Shown here one piece after another: positions 17,303-27,568 of a stretch of DNA of 64,000 bases. The notes under the pieces were generated by a model, which saw only the letters and a list, made by a program, of their open reading frames with translations, did not search any database and was not told where the DNA came from. Source of the stretch: Myxococcus qinghaiensis (GTDB taxonomy: Bacteria; Myxococcota; Myxococcia; Myxococcales; Myxococcaceae); contig NZ_JAKCFA010000006.1 of NCBI RefSeq assembly GCF_024198215.1, positions 372,001 through 436,000 of the forward strand. Direction: 5' to 3'. Position numbers and translations under genes: made by a program. Within the stretch, counting starts at the first letter, position 1. Each line of letters begins with the position of its first letter.

Positions 17303-18409
17303 GTGATTGCATTCGTTCCAGCCATGGACCCGCGCTCGCGTCAGGACCTCATCACCGGTGCCTTGCTGGGAACCCTCGTGGGAGATGCGCTGGGGCTGCC
17401 CCGGGAGGGACTCAGCCCTCAACGCGCACACCGCATGTTCGGCGGCGCGCCGCTGCGACACCGGCTCGTGCTGGGCCGAGGCTTCGCGAGTGATGACACA
17501 GAGCACGCGTGCATGACGGGCCAGGCGCTCCTCGCGCAACCCGAGGACGCGTCCCTCTTCGCTCGCGACCTGGGGTGGAGATTGCGCGGGTGGTTCCTGG
17601 CGCTGCCAGCGGGCATCGGCTGGGCAACGGTGCGTGCCATCGCGAAGCTCTGGCTCGGCTTCTCACCCGAGCGCAGCGGCGTCGTCTCCGCGGGCAATGG
17701 CCCTGCGATGCGCGCGCCGCTGCTGGGGGCCTGTCTCGCCACGCATCCAGAGCGGCTCGACGCCTTCGTGCGGGCCTCCACGCGACTGACACATCGAGAC
17801 CCTCGGGCCGAGGATGGTGCACGACTCGTCGCTCGGGCCGCCGCGTACGGCGCGCTGCACGGGCCCGAAGGCGTGAAGGACTCGGCGGCCGCGCTGCGGA
17901 TGCTGCGCGACACCACCACCACCGCCGAGTTTCATGCGGTGCTCGACACGCTGAGCGCGCACCTGGCACGAGGTGCGTCCCTCGTGGAGCTCACCCAGTC
18001 ACTTGGGCTGGAGCGAGGAGTCACGGGCTACGTCATGCACACGGTGCCCGTGGCGCTCTATGCGTGGCTGCTCCATCCGGACGACCTCCCTCGCGCGGTG
18101 GAGGAGGTCATCCTGCTCGGCGGAGACACGGACACGGTGGGCGCCATCGTCGGAGGCATGCTCGGAGCCACCGTCGGCGCGGGCGGCATTCCTCCCACCT
18201 GGTTGGACGGAGTCGCCGAGTGGCCCCGCTCCACGCAGTGGATGCGCACGCTCGCCGAGCACCTGGCGCGACAGTTCCCGACCGGCGAGCCACCTGTCGA
18301 GAGGACAGGCCCGCTCGCCCTCTTCTGGCCCGGGTTGCTTCCGCGCAACCTGGGAGTCCTGGCCATCGTGCTGGCGCACGGCTTCCGCCGCTTGCTGCCG
18401 CCCTACTGA
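17303..18409 (+). CDS. ADP-ribosylglycohydrolase (DraG/ARH-like)
   Basis: 368 aa from GTG 17303 (ATG 17324, giving MDPRSRQDLITGALLG, is equally plausible). Metal-binding motifs of the family are present: GDALGLP near residue 31, SDDTEHA in the middle, and GGDTDTVGAIVGGMLGA near the C-terminus. DraG/ARH enzymes remove ADP-ribose from arginine or other acceptors using two Mg or Mn ions. The physiological target is not shown by the neighbours. The C-terminus has an extra hydrophobic end (LGVLAIVLAHGFRRLLPPY). Confidence 0.88.
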   Translation: MIAFVPAMDPRSRQDLITGALLGTLVGDALGLPREGLSPQRAHRMFGGAPLRHRLVLGRGFASDDTEHACMTGQALLAQPEDASLFARDLGWRLRGWFLALPAGIGWATVRAIAKLWLGFSPERSGVVSAGNGPAMRAPLLGACLATHPERLDAFVRASTRLTHRDPRAEDGARLVARAAAYGALHGPEGVKDSAAALRMLRDTTTTAEFHAVLDTLSAHLARGASLVELTQSLGLERGVTGYVMHTVPVALYAWLLHPDDLPRAVEEVILLGGDTDTVGAIVGGMLGATVGAGGIPPTWLDGVAEWPRSTQWMRTLAEHLARQFPTGEPPVERTGPLALFWPGLLPRNLGVLAIVLAHGFRRLLPPY

Positions 18410-18502
18410 GCGCCTCGCCCCGAGAGACCTGCCCAGACCTTCTGCATGGCGCTCCGAACGAGGCCCTCATGAACACGCGGAGGTCCGCGCCACCTCGGCC
18501 AC

Positions 18503-19513
18503 TCACACGTGCGTATCGGCCGTGGGCTGCTCGGCCGCCGTGCCCCCACCGACGCCGCGGGCCGCCTTCAGGCTCTCGGGGATGATGAGCGGCCGTTCCA
18601 GCCGATCCCGGTCCCACTTCCCCAGGTCCGCGCACGCGTCATAGGACGTCTGGAGGAACTCGAGCAGGTACGCCCTCGGGTCCCTCGAGCGGCGCACCGA
18701 CTCGTACGGCAGCAGGAACTCCTTGAGCCTCGGGTCGTACCCGCCCTCCGCCGGCTCCACGCGCGCGGCGGAAAAGCCCGTCGGCTCCGGCGCGGCGTAG
18801 CAATAGAAGGCCGCGCCTCCCAGCGCCTCGGTGCCGGGCCAGAAGCCCGCGCTGCAGACCTCCTCGCAGTACGCTTCCGCGGTCACCGCGTCCGCGCCTT
18901 CCTTCATCGGCGCGGGCCGACCCGCGAAGCGCGTCACCGCCAGGTCGAAGCTCCCCCAGAAGAACTGCACTGGACTGCACTTGCCGGTGAAGCGCGCGCG
19001 GAACTCCTTCAGGACGAGGTCCGCCTGGAGCAGGGCCCGCCACCAGCGCCGTGCGTGCTCGGCCACGTAGGTGTCGTGGTGCCGGTCCTCGCTGAATGGC
19101 GTGGTGTCGTCCGGTATCTCCACCGGCTGCTCCCAGATGCGCACCTCGATGCCCAGCGAGCGCAGCGTGGCCATGACGTCCCGGTAGAACTCCGCCACCG
19201 GGCGAGCCGTCAGCTCCATGACGCGCACGTCTCCCCGACTCGTCAGGAAGCGCAGCTCACTGGCGAGGAAGTCGAAGTCCACCTCGAAGCCGCCGTTGCC
19301 ATAGGGGATGAGCGTCGTCGTCAGGCCCCTCGCCGTCACGCGGAACGACACGTTCCACCAGTGGTTCTCCGGTGGCGTCAGCGCCAGCCGCACCTTGCCG
19401 AGCACCTGGGTGTACCGGTGCAACGTGGCATAGGTGTCCTTCCACTCCGCGAAGGGAAGCGCGGGCCACGCCTCCTCCCGCGAGCTCCATCCAGGTATCG
19501 ACGCGATGGCCAT
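18503..19513 (-). CDS. DUF5996 family protein
   Basis: 336 aa. Recognised by WPALPFAEWKDTYATLHRYTQVLGKVRL at the N-terminus, then NHWWNVSF, FDFLASELRF, a RHHDTYVAEHARRWWRAL segment, and SPVQFFWGSFDLAVTRFAGRP. This order and length (about 300-340 aa) match the conserved DUF5996 family found across soil bacteria; its biochemical role is unknown. No signal peptide or TM. It is the first gene of a minus-strand stretch; the gene upstream in its direction is the UvrA/GPx group. Confidence 0.88.
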   Translation of the reverse strand: MAIASIPGWSSREEAWPALPFAEWKDTYATLHRYTQVLGKVRLALTPPENHWWNVSFRVTARGLTTTLIPYGNGGFEVDFDFLASELRFLTSRGDVRVMELTARPVAEFYRDVMATLRSLGIEVRIWEQPVEIPDDTTPFSEDRHHDTYVAEHARRWWRALLQADLVLKEFRARFTGKCSPVQFFWGSFDLAVTRFAGRPAPMKEGADAVTAEAYCEEVCSAGFWPGTEALGGAAFYCYAAPEPTGFSAARVEPAEGGYDPRLKEFLLPYESVRRSRDPRAYLLEFLQTSYDACADLGKWDRDRLERPLIIPESLKAARGVGGGTAAEQPTADTHV

Positions 19514-19597
19514 GCGGCTCCCTCCTCAAGGGCCACGTCCACCACGACGGTGGCCTCCTGGAGGCCCGCATGCCAACCCCCTGCGGACGACACGACA

Positions 19598-19628
19598 CCG
19601 GCCCGGGTGGATGCTCGCTCCGGGCCGG
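19598..19628 (-). terminator. Hairpin after the glutathione peroxidase gene
   Basis: A perfect 9-bp GC stem (CCGGCCCGG at 19598-19606, CCGGGCCGG at 19620-19628) with a 13-nt loop lies just beyond the stop of the minus-strand peroxidase gene (19647) and upstream of the DUF5996 gene. Confidence 0.55.
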
Positions 19629-19646
19629 CGAGAGGTCAGGCGAGGG

Positions 19647-20243
19647 CTACGGCTGGGCGAGCGCGGCGTCGACGGCCTTGCGCAGCTCGTCGCTCTCCGG
19701 CGTCACCTTGCTGGGGAAGCCCGCCTTCACCTGGCCGTCCTTACCGACGACGTACTTGTGGAAGTTCCACTTGGGCGCGTCGTGGTTCTTCGCGAGGAAG
19801 GCGTAGACGGGGGACTGGCCGGCGCCCTTCGTCTCCACCTTCTCGAACATGGGGAAGGTGACCTTGAAGCGCAGCTCGCAGAACTTCTTGATGTCCTCCG
19901 AGCTGCCCGGCTCCTGCCCGCCGAAGTCGTTGGACGGGAAGCCCAGCACGACGACGCCCTTGTCCTTGTAGTCCTGGTACAGCTTCTCCAGGCCCGCGTA
20001 CTGCGGCGTGTATCCACACTCCGACGCGGTGTTCACGACCACCAGGACCTTGCCCTGGAAGTCGGAGAGCTTCTCGGCCTTGCCATCGAGACGGTTCGCG
20101 GACAGGTCATGCAGGGACATGGGCTTCTTCTCGCTCGGGGGCTGGGACTTCGCGGGAGTGGAGGGCTTCGTCGCCGTGTCCCCGGCGAGTGCCGGGGTGA
20201 CGAAAAGCGCCGTGGCGACAGTCAGTACACGGAGGGTTCTCAT
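19647..20243 (-). CDS. Secreted glutathione-peroxidase-family protein (Cys-GPx)
   Basis: 198 aa. A Sec signal (LRVLTVATALFVTPALA) and a Lys/Pro/Ser linker precede a full GPx domain starting SLHDLSANRLDG. The active site is NTASECGYTPQY with cysteine rather than selenocysteine, and the tetrad Gln/Trp/Asn are in GFPSNDFGGQEPG and KWNFHKYVV. Such Cys-GPx enzymes usually use thioredoxin-like reductants. The signal peptide places it outside the cytoplasm, probably the periplasm. A hairpin follows. Confidence 0.9.
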   Translation of the reverse strand: MRTLRVLTVATALFVTPALAGDTATKPSTPAKSQPPSEKKPMSLHDLSANRLDGKAEKLSDFQGKVLVVVNTASECGYTPQYAGLEKLYQDYKDKGVVVLGFPSNDFGGQEPGSSEDIKKFCELRFKVTFPMFEKVETKGAGQSPVYAFLAKNHDAPKWNFHKYVVGKDGQVKAGFPSKVTPESDELRKAVDAALAQP

Positions 20244-20312
20244 GTGGCCGCAAGGATGCCGAAGCCCCGCCCCCTTTTCACGGCCTTCTGTCCTGACTTC
20301 GACATCCCACCC

Positions 20313-23300
20313 TCACCGACTCCCCGCCGCACCGCGACGCGACGCGGGGCGCTCCTCGCCCGAGAAGAGTGACTTGAGCACTCGCCCGGTGGCCGTCTTC
20401 TGCTTCGCCACCTCGCGAGGCGTGCCCTCCGCGACGATGAGTCCACCCTCGTCGCCACCCTCCGGCCCCAGCTCCACGACGTGGTCCGCCGCGCCGATGA
20501 CGGACGGGTGGTGCTCGATGACCACCAGCGTGTCGCCCCGGTCCACCAGCCGGCCCAGGAAGGTGATGAGCTTCTCCACGTCGCCCAGGTGCAGGCCCGT
20601 CGTCGGCTCGTCGAGCACGTACAACGTGGGCTCGTGCCGCGCGGAGGCCGTCAGCTCGGAGGCCAGCTTCAGTCGCTGCGCCTCGCCGCCCGACAAGGTG
20701 TTGGAGCCCTGCCCCAGTTGGAGATAGCCCACGCCCAGGTCCGACAGGCATTGCAGCGGCGCGGCGACCTTGGGAATGGAGCGGAAGACATCCTTCGCCT
20801 CGTCGGCGGACAGCCTCAGCACGTCACCGACGGACAGGCCGTGGTAGCGAATCTCCAGCGTGGCCGCGTCGAAGCGCGCGCCGCCGCAGGCCTCGCACGG
20901 CGTCACCACGTCCGGGAGGAAGGACATCTCGTGGGAGATGGAGCCCTGCCCCTCGCACGCGGTGCACCGTCCACCCGCGGCGGTGTTGAAGGAGAAGCGC
21001 GCGGCGGAGAAGCCCCGAATCTTGGCCTCGGGCGTCGCGGCGAAGGCCCGGCGCAGCTCGTCCCAGATGCCCAGGAACGTCGCCGGCACCGAGCGCGGCG
21101 TGCGGCCGATGGGCGACTGGTCCACCGACATCACCCGCTTCACCGGGTCCACGCCCTTCAGCGACTCGAAGGGTCCTGGCTTCGAGGACACCAGCTCCAG
21201 CGCCTCGCGCAGCGCCGGGTAGAGCACCTGGCGAATCAACGTGCTCTTGCCGGAGCCCGACACGCCGCTGACGACGTTGAGCCGGCCCAGGGGCAGCCGC
21301 AGGTCCACGCGCTTCAGGTTGTTGGCGCGCGCGCCCTTCAGCTCCAGCCAGTGCTTCGGCTCGCCACGTCCGGACGGAGGCCGCACCTGCGCCTCACGCA
21401 GCGCCCGCGCCGTGGGGGAGTCGCTCTGCAGCACCACGTCCGGAGGTCCCTCCGCGAGGATGCGTCCGCCTCCCCTGCCTCCCGTGGGCCCCAGGTCGAG
21501 CAGGTGGTCCGCCGCGCGGATGGTGTCCGAGTCGTGCTCCACCACCAGCACCGTGGAACCCGTGTTCACCAGCGCGCGCAGGTTGTCGAGCAGGCGGTGG
21601 GTGTCGCGCGGATGCAGGCCGATGGTGGGCTCGTCCAGCACGTACATCGCGCCAGTGAGGCCCGCGCCGAGCTGCGCCGACAGCCGCAACCGCTGCATCT
21701 CACCGCCCGACAGCGTGGCCGCGTTGCGGTCCAGGGACAGGTAGCCCAGGCCCACGCGCTCCAGGAACTCCATGCGTCGCAAGAGCTCCTGGCGGGACGG
21801 CTCGCCGAGCAGCGCGCGGTCGCCCTTGAACTTCCAGCCCTTCACGCGCTCCAGCGCGGAGGCCACGGACTGCTTCACCACCTCGTGGTAGCGCGCGCCT
21901 TCCAGCCGCACGCCGCGAGGCACCGGGTCCAACCGGCTGCCACCGCACGCGCGGCACGGCGCCGTCTCTCCCTCGGCCTGCGCCGCCGGCCCACCCTGCA
22001 CGCCCGTGCCCTCGCACGACTCGCAGCGGCCCTGCTTCGTGTTGAAGGAGAACCAGCGCGGGTCCAACTCCGGCACGGCGGTGCCGCACTTCGGGCAGGT
22101 GCGCTCGGTGGACAGCAGCGTCTCGCCCTTCGACGCGCGCAGCTTCAGCGCGCCCTGGCCCCAGCCCAGCGCCTTGTCGAACACGTCACGCGGCAGCTTC
22201 GAGAGCTTGCCCTCGTACATGACGAGGTCGATGTCGTGCTCGCGCGTCTTCGCCAGGCGCGGCGGGTCATCCGTGGACGCGAGCTGCCCGTCGACGATGG
22301 CGCTGGTGATGCCCCCGCGCGCGGCGGCGGTGAAGACATCCAGGTACGTGCCCTTGCGAGAGCGCACCGCGGGCGCCAGCACCGTCCCGTCCCCCTTCAT
22401 CGCGGTGAGCTGCGCGAAGAGCAGCTCCGGGGAGATGGAGGTGATGGGCGTGTCGTCCTTGGGGCAGTGCGGCTCGCCCAGCTTGGCGAACAGCAGGCGC
22501 AGGTAGTGGGCCACCTCGGTGACGGTGGCCACCGTGCTGGTGCCACCCGCGCGCGAGGTGCGCTGCTCCAGCGCCACCGTGGGAGGAATGGAGCTGACGC
22601 GCTCCACGTCCGGCCGGGGCATGGTGGGAAGGAACTGCCGCGCATAGGGGCTGAGCGTCTCCAGGAAGCGCCGCTGTCCCTCCGCGAACACCACGTCGAA
22701 GGCCAGCGAGCTCTTGCCCGAGCCACTGGGCCCGGTGACGACGGTCATCTTCCCGAGCGGAATCTTGCACGACACGTCCTGGAGGTTGTGCTCGCGCGCG
22801 TGCTCCACCTCGATGGCCGGCGCGGCCTCCTTGCCCGGCTTGCGCAGCTTCACCGCGCGGCCCAGCGGCTTGCGCTCGCCTCGCAGCGCCTCCGCCGTCG
22901 CGCCCTGGCCCCGCGCCACGTCCGTAGGCGTGCCCTCGGCCACCAGACGGCCGCCGTCCTTGCCACCCACCGGACCCAGGTCGATGACCCAGTCCGACGC
23001 CTTCATCACCGACACGTCATGGTCCACGACGATGACGCTGGCGCCACGGTCCACCAGCGCGTGCAGCGCGTCGATGACGTGACGCACGTCCTCCGCGTGG
23101 AGGCCCGCGCTCGGCTCGTCGATGAGGAACAGCGAGCCCTTCGACTCGGAGGCCAGCGCGCGCGCCAGCTTCAGCCGCTGCGCCTCGCCGCCCGACAGCG
23201 TGGACAGGGGCTGTCCCAACGGCAGATAGCCCAGGCCCAGCCGCGCCACCGGCCCCAGCGCGCGCTGGAGGGCCGCGTCGCTCCCGAAGTGCTGGAGCAC

Positions 23301-25619
23301 CTCCGCCACCGTCATCTCCAGCACCTGCGCCACGCTGAAGCCCTGGTGACGGACGGCGAGCACCTCTTCCTTGAAGCGCCGGCCCCGGCACACCGCGCAC
23401 AGCAGGGCCACGTCCGCGAGGAACTGCATCTCCACCGTCTCGTAGCCCTCGCCCGAGCACGCCTCGCAGCGACCCTTGTCCACGTTGAAGGAGAAGTGGG
23501 CCGGCGTCAGTCCTCGCACCTGCGCGTCGGGCTCCGCGGCGAAGCGCTCGCGCAGCCTGTCCCACGCCTTGGTGTACGTGGCCGCGTTGCCGCGCGACGT
23601 GCGCCCCAGCGGAGACTGGTCCACGAAGGTGATGGACTTCACCGCCTCGGCGCCCTCCAGCGCGTCCACCGCGCCCGGAGCCTCCACGTCCTTCACGCCC
23701 AGCCGCCGCGCCAGGTGCCGGTAGAGCACCTCGTCCACCAGCGTGCTCTTGCCGGAGCCGCTCGGCCCCGTCACCGCGCACAGCACGCCCAAGGGCACGC
23801 TCACCGACAGCGCCTTCAGGTTGTGCTCCCGCGCGCCCCGCACCTCGATGGAGCCCGTCTTCGCGCGCGGCGTCCTCGACGACTCGCCGGTCCCCGCGAG
23901 CAGTCGTCCGGTGGGCAAGTCCTTGCGCTTCGCCAGCGCCTCCGGCGTGCCATCGAAGCACAGCCGCCCACCCTCGCGGCCCGCGCCAGGGCCCAGCTCC
24001 AGCACGCGGTGCGCGGAGCGGATGACCAGCGGGTCATGCTCAATCACGAGCGCGATGTTGCCCCGCTCCGCCAGCTCCGCGATGGCCTCCGTCAAGGGCG
24101 GCACATCCCCGGGGTGCAGGCCCACGGTGGGCTCGTCCAGGACGAACAGCGAGCCGGTGAGTGACGTGCCCAGCGCCGCTGTCAGCGACACGCGCTGCGC
24201 CTCGCCTCCAGACAGCGTGCGCGCCTGCCGGTCCAACGTCAGGTAGCCCAACCCCACGCGCCGCAGATAGCTCAGGCGTCCGGACAGCTCGCGCCGCGCC
24301 AGCTCCCCCTGCCCCGTCGTCGTGCGCAGCGCCTCCAGTCTGGACACCGCCTCCGTCAGCTCCAGCCCGTGCCAGCCCGGCAGGTCCAACCCACCCACAC
24401 GGTACGCCCGCGCCTGCTCGTTGAGCCGCGCGCCGCCACAGCTCGCGCACAGCGAATATGCGCGGTAGCGCGCGAGCAACACGCGCACGTGCATCTTGTA
24501 CGTGCGGCCCTCCATCCACCGGAACCACGCGCGCACGCCCGGGTACGCCCGACCCTCGTCGTAGTCCCCCGCGCCCTGCAGCACGGACTCCTGCTGCGCC
24601 GGCGTCAGCTTTCCCCAGGGCGCGTCCATGGGGATGCCCTTCGCGCGGCACCAGCGCTGGAGCATGCCCCGCTCCCACTCCGTCGACGCGCCGGACCAGG
24701 GGCGGATGGCCCCCTCCGACAGACTCAGCGCCGGGTTGGGAATCACCTTGTCCCAGTCGATGCCGATGGTGCGACCGAAGCCCCGACACGCCGCGCACGC
24801 GCCCACCGGCGACTGGTAGCTGAACAGGCCCGGCCGCGCGGCCTCGAACTCCCGCGCGCACTTCGGACACACCAGCCCCCGGCGCACCCGCTTCGGCTCG
24901 GCGCCGGCCACCAGCACCACCGCCTCGCCCTCCGAGCGCGCCCACGCGTCCTCCATCGCCTGCGTCACGCGCGACAGCTGCGACGCCGACAGCTTCACCC
25001 GGTCCACCAGCACCCGCGCCACGCCCGCCGCGTCCGTCGCCTCCGACGGCTTGAGCGACTCCAGCTCCCGCACCTCACCCTGCACCACCAGCCGGTGGTG
25101 TCCGTCCTTCAGCAGGCGCGCGCGCACGTCCAGGAACGCGGCCGTGTCGGCGATGCGCAGCGGAAAGGCGATGAGGGCCTGGGCGTCCGGCGATTCACGC
25201 AGGAGCGCCGCCGCCGCGACGCGCGCATCCGTGCGCACCGCCTCCACGCCACACGTGGGACACACCGGCATCGCCTCGCGCGTGAAGAGCGCGGACAGGT
25301 ACGGCTCCACGTCCGCCAGCGTCGCCACCGTGGAGCGAGAGCTCTTCACCGGCGCGCGCCGGTCCACCGCCACGCCCGCGGCCACCGGCTCCAGCGCGTC
25401 CATGGGCGGCCGCTCCAGCCGCTCCAGGAACTGCCGCGCATACGGGCTGAAGCTCTCCACGAAGCGCCGCTGCCCCTCGGCGTACAGCGTGTCGAGCGCC
25501 AGGCTGGACTTGCCCGCTCCAGACACACCGGTGATGCAGACCAGCTCCCCTTCCGCCAGGTCCACGGAGAGGTCCTTCAGGTTGTGCGTGCGCGCGCCTA
25601 CGAGGTGGGTCTTGTGCAT
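20313..25619 (-). CDS. Tandem-fused UvrA-like excision repair ATPase, 1768 aa
   Basis: Two UvrA-like proteins in one chain. The first half (about 1-920) starts [16 protein letters not shown] with Walker [10 protein letters not shown], signature LSGGEAQR, a second Walker [10 protein letters not shown] and a second LSGGEAQR. The second half (from about 935) repeats this: GPSGSGKSS, a LSGGEMQR signature, GVSGSGKST and LSGGEAQR. CxxC zinc sites appear in each half (CPTCG, CPKC...CAAC, CEAC...CAVC; then CPKC...CESC, CRACGG, CTAC...CEACGG). A normal UvrA is about 940 aa and dimerises; here one polypeptide has four ATPase modules. Role: damage recognition in nucleotide excision repair or a UvrA2-type stress function. 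Divergent from the protease gene. Confidence 0.9.
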   Translation of the reverse strand: MHKTHLVGARTHNLKDLSVDLAEGELVCITGVSGAGKSSLALDTLYAEGQRRFVESFSPYARQFLERLERPPMDALEPVAAGVAVDRRAPVKSSRSTVATLADVEPYLSALFTREAMPVCPTCGVEAVRTDARVAAAALLRESPDAQALIAFPLRIADTAAFLDVRARLLKDGHHRLVVQGEVRELESLKPSEATDAAGVARVLVDRVKLSASQLSRVTQAMEDAWARSEGEAVVLVAGAEPKRVRRGLVCPKCAREFEAARPGLFSYQSPVGACAACRGFGRTIGIDWDKVIPNPALSLSEGAIRPWSGASTEWERGMLQRWCRAKGIPMDAPWGKLTPAQQESVLQGAGDYDEGRAYPGVRAWFRWMEGRTYKMHVRVLLARYRAYSLCASCGGARLNEQARAYRVGGLDLPGWHGLELTEAVSRLEALRTTTGQGELARRELSGRLSYLRRVGLGYLTLDRQARTLSGGEAQRVSLTAALGTSLTGSLFVLDEPTVGLHPGDVPPLTEAIAELAERGNIALVIEHDPLVIRSAHRVLELGPGAGREGGRLCFDGTPEALAKRKDLPTGRLLAGTGESSRTPRAKTGSIEVRGAREHNLKALSVSVPLGVLCAVTGPSGSGKSTLVDEVLYRHLARRLGVKDVEAPGAVDALEGAEAVKSITFVDQSPLGRTSRGNAATYTKAWDRLRERFAAEPDAQVRGLTPAHFSFNVDKGRCEACSGEGYETVEMQFLADVALLCAVCRGRRFKEEVLAVRHQGFSVAQVLEMTVAEVLQHFGSDAALQRALGPVARLGLGYLPLGQPLSTLSGGEAQRLKLARALASESKGSLFLIDEPSAGLHAEDVRHVIDALHALVDRGASVIVVDHDVSVMKASDWVIDLGPVGGKDGGRLVAEGTPTDVARGQGATAEALRGERKPLGRAVKLRKPGKEAAPAIEVEHAREHNLQDVSCKIPLGKMTVVTGPSGSGKSSLAFDVVFAEGQRRFLETLSPYARQFLPTMPRPDVERVSSIPPTVALEQRTSRAGGTSTVATVTEVAHYLRLLFAKLGEPHCPKDDTPITSISPELLFAQLTAMKGDGTVLAPAVRSRKGTYLDVFTAAARGGITSAIVDGQLASTDDPPRLAKTREHDIDLVMYEGKLSKLPRDVFDKALGWGQGALKLRASKGETLLSTERTCPKCGTAVPELDPRWFSFNTKQGRCESCEGTGVQGGPAAQAEGETAPCRACGGSRLDPVPRGVRLEGARYHEVVKQSVASALERVKGWKFKGDRALLGEPSRQELLRRMEFLERVGLGYLSLDRNAATLSGGEMQRLRLSAQLGAGLTGAMYVLDEPTIGLHPRDTHRLLDNLRALVNTGSTVLVVEHDSDTIRAADHLLDLGPTGGRGGGRILAEGPPDVVLQSDSPTARALREAQVRPPSGRGEPKHWLELKGARANNLKRVDLRLPLGRLNVVSGVSGSGKSTLIRQVLYPALREALELVSSKPGPFESLKGVDPVKRVMSVDQSPIGRTPRSVPATFLGIWDELRRAFAATPEAKIRGFSAARFSFNTAAGGRCTACEGQGSISHEMSFLPDVVTPCEACGGARFDAATLEIRYHGLSVGDVLRLSADEAKDVFRSIPKVAAPLQCLSDLGVGYLQLGQGSNTLSGGEAQRLKLASELTASARHEPTLYVLDEPTTGLHLGDVEKLITFLGRLVDRGDTLVVIEHHPSVIGAADHVVELGPEGGDEGGLIVAEGTPREVAKQKTATGRVLKSLFSGEERPASRRGAAGSR

Positions 25620-25698
25620 TTCGGGTCGGAGGTTTAACGACCTGACACTTCAACGCCACAGACAAGTGAACCAACGGGCCTTGGAATGCCCCCCCTGG

Positions 25699-25728
25699 TT
25701 GGGTGAAGGGCGAGCGGCTTGCTACAAC
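25699..25728 (+). promoter_or_regulatory. Candidate sigma-70-like promoter of the protease gene
   Basis: TTGGGT (25699-25704) and TACAAC (25723-25728) are separated by 18 bp in otherwise GC-rich DNA. Transcription would begin near 25735, leaving a leader of about 65 nt before ATG 25801 and excluding the in-frame ATG at 25738. Confidence 0.35.
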
Positions 25729-25800
25729 TGGGGTACAATGAGCGCGCGGGGGCGGCGCCCGGCCCAGGTGCCCAGATGCCCCGCGATGCAGGAGTTCCCC

Positions 25801-26811
25801 ATGGCCGAGGGAATCGACAGGTCTCCCCCCCGTGACGCGCTGGTCCATGCCTGGCCCTCGCTCGTGCTCCTGGAAATCGACGGCCACACAGCCTCCGCCT
25901 TCGTGGCCACCGGACAAGGACACCTCGTCACCAGCCTGCATGCCGTCGCCGGCGCGCGGCTCATCCACGCGGTGATGGCGGATGGAACCCGCGCGGAGGT
26001 GGCTCACGTGGCCGCCATGGATGACCGCCGTGATTTGGCCATCCTCCGATTACCGGGGACGGACCTGGCCCCACCCCTGGGGCTCACGCCCGCACCCCTG
26101 CCCGCCGAGGGGGACACCGTCTATGTCCTGCGACCCGGCGTCGGCCCCGCACCGGAGGTCCGCTCCCAGCAGGTGCGGGCCGTGCAAGTGCTCGGCGACT
26201 GGCTCACCCTGCTGGAATTGACGCGCACGCTGCCCGAGGAGTCCTCCGGTGGCCCCGTGCTGGATATGAGCGGCGCGGTGGTGGGCGTGGCCACGGCGGC
26301 GCTCGCCAACGGCCGCTCGCTGGGACTCGTCATCCCCACGCGCTACATCGCGCCGCTGCTGCGGGGCTCGGCCGCCTCGCCGCTGTCCGCGCTGGAGGCA
26401 CCGCGCCGCAGGGCGGGCCGCGTGCGTCAGGTGCCGCAGCATCCGCTGAGCCTGCTGGAGGGCGCGACGACGGAGACGCTGGAGTCCATCGCCACCACGC
26501 TCGGCCACGCCATCAACGCGGGCGCCCCCGCGTACAACCGCGGCGACGTGGACGGCTGCTACCGCCTCTACGCCCGCACCGCCGAGCGCCTCATCGACAC
26601 CTGCCACCCGTTCCCCGGCGCCCAGCGCGCGCTGCGTGACGGCCTCACCCGCTGCGTGGACCTGCCCGACTCCGACGACCGGGCCTGGGCCCTGCGCGAC
26701 ACCTTCGACGGGCTCCTGGACGTCATCGGCCGCTGGCTGCAAATCCGCCCGGAGGCCTCCCGCATCACCCGGCCTCCGGCCGCGCCGCTGCCCAAGCGCT
26801 ACCTCAACTAA
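25801..26811 (+). CDS. Trypsin-like serine protease with C-terminal helical domain
   Basis: 336 aa from ATG 25801, with AGGAG upstream. The chymotrypsin-fold triad is visible: His47 in TSLHAVAG, Asp78 in DRRDLAILRL and Ser149 in EESSGGPV. The domain covers residues about 15-190, like the protease part of HtrA, but no PDZ domain follows. Instead there is a linker and a ~130-residue helical region (LGHAINAGAPAYNRGDVDGCYRLY...). There is no signal peptide, so it is predicted cytoplasmic, unlike most DegP relatives. Ends 10 bp from the convergent TIGR02265 gene. Confidence 0.85.
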   Translation: MAEGIDRSPPRDALVHAWPSLVLLEIDGHTASAFVATGQGHLVTSLHAVAGARLIHAVMADGTRAEVAHVAAMDDRRDLAILRLPGTDLAPPLGLTPAPLPAEGDTVYVLRPGVGPAPEVRSQQVRAVQVLGDWLTLLELTRTLPEESSGGPVLDMSGAVVGVATAALANGRSLGLVIPTRYIAPLLRGSAASPLSALEAPRRRAGRVRQVPQHPLSLLEGATTETLESIATTLGHAINAGAPAYNRGDVDGCYRLYARTAERLIDTCHPFPGAQRALRDGLTRCVDLPDSDDRAWALRDTFDGLLDVIGRWLQIRPEASRITRPPAAPLPKRYLN

Positions 26812-26820
26812 AACGCCGGC

Positions 26821-27408
26821 TCACGCCTCGTCCCAGCGCACGCGCAGCGCGTAGCCGGACGGCTGCCGCTCCAGCACCTCCACCCGAGGCTCCACCCGGG
26901 TGCGCCGCAGCACGCCCTCCACCACGCCCGCCACGAAGTCCGGCAGCGGGTCTCCGTCCACCACCCGCACGCGCCACTCGCGCTCCTGCACCGGCTCCAG
27001 GACCATCTTCATGTCCTCGCGCCCCGCCTTGAGGTACGTGGGCAGCCGCGTCAGACAACGCTCGGTACCCAACAGTGGCGCCGCGGTGGCGAAGATGCGC
27101 CCCACCAGCGTCTGCGCGAAGCCCTCCACGTAGTGGTGCCCCAGCGCCCGGTTGGCCTCCTCAGCGGGTTGTCCCGCGCACGCGAAGCGCCGCGCCACAC
27201 CCAGCGCCGCGCGCCACACGTTGAGGGGGTAGTACTCCTGCGACGCCTCGGTGTCGTAGCCGATGTCCCGCAGCGACTGGGCGAACGCACCGGAGGGTTT
27301 CAGCGCATGGACGAACAGCCCCTCGAAATTGCGCCGAGGCACCTGCACTGGCACGTAGGGCGCCTTGCGAAGCCCCACCTCCGCGTCCTTCGAGCCCCGA
27401 CGCTCCAT
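26821..27408 (-). CDS. TIGR02265 (DUF2378) family protein, second copy
   Basis: 195 aa from ATG 27408, preceded by GGAGGGGGG. Family features: RNFEGLFVHALKPSGAF near the N-terminus, DTEASQEYYPLNVWRAALGVARR in the middle, then GHHYVEGFAQTLVGRIFATAAPLLG and a final LRRTRVEPRVEVLERQPSGYALRVRWDEA. It diverges from the paralogue at 12.7 kb and lacks that protein's C-terminal Cys/His cluster. Function unknown. It is divergent from the hybrid histidine kinase with about 160 bp between. Confidence 0.85.
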   Translation of the reverse strand: MERRGSKDAEVGLRKAPYVPVQVPRRNFEGLFVHALKPSGAFAQSLRDIGYDTEASQEYYPLNVWRAALGVARRFACAGQPAEEANRALGHHYVEGFAQTLVGRIFATAAPLLGTERCLTRLPTYLKAGREDMKMVLEPVQEREWRVRVVDGDPLPDFVAGVVEGVLRRTRVEPRVEVLERQPSGYALRVRWDEA

Positions 27409-27568
27409 GGCGTTCCCCCCTCCGAATCCGCCGGTCCGCACCGGCCCGGTACCACTCTAACAGCCCGCGGCTCTCACGGCTTTGCTTGCCCCGGGAAACT
27501 AGCGCCTCAGCACACTTTTACAACACGAGGGCTCGTGCAACGATGGTCGTTTCGATGCGAGGAGTCCC

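Noticed and set aside
20481..24164. Long plus-strand frame opposite the UvrA gene
   Set aside because: Arg/His-rich antisense shadow of high-GC coding sequence; no domains and no ribosome-binding site.
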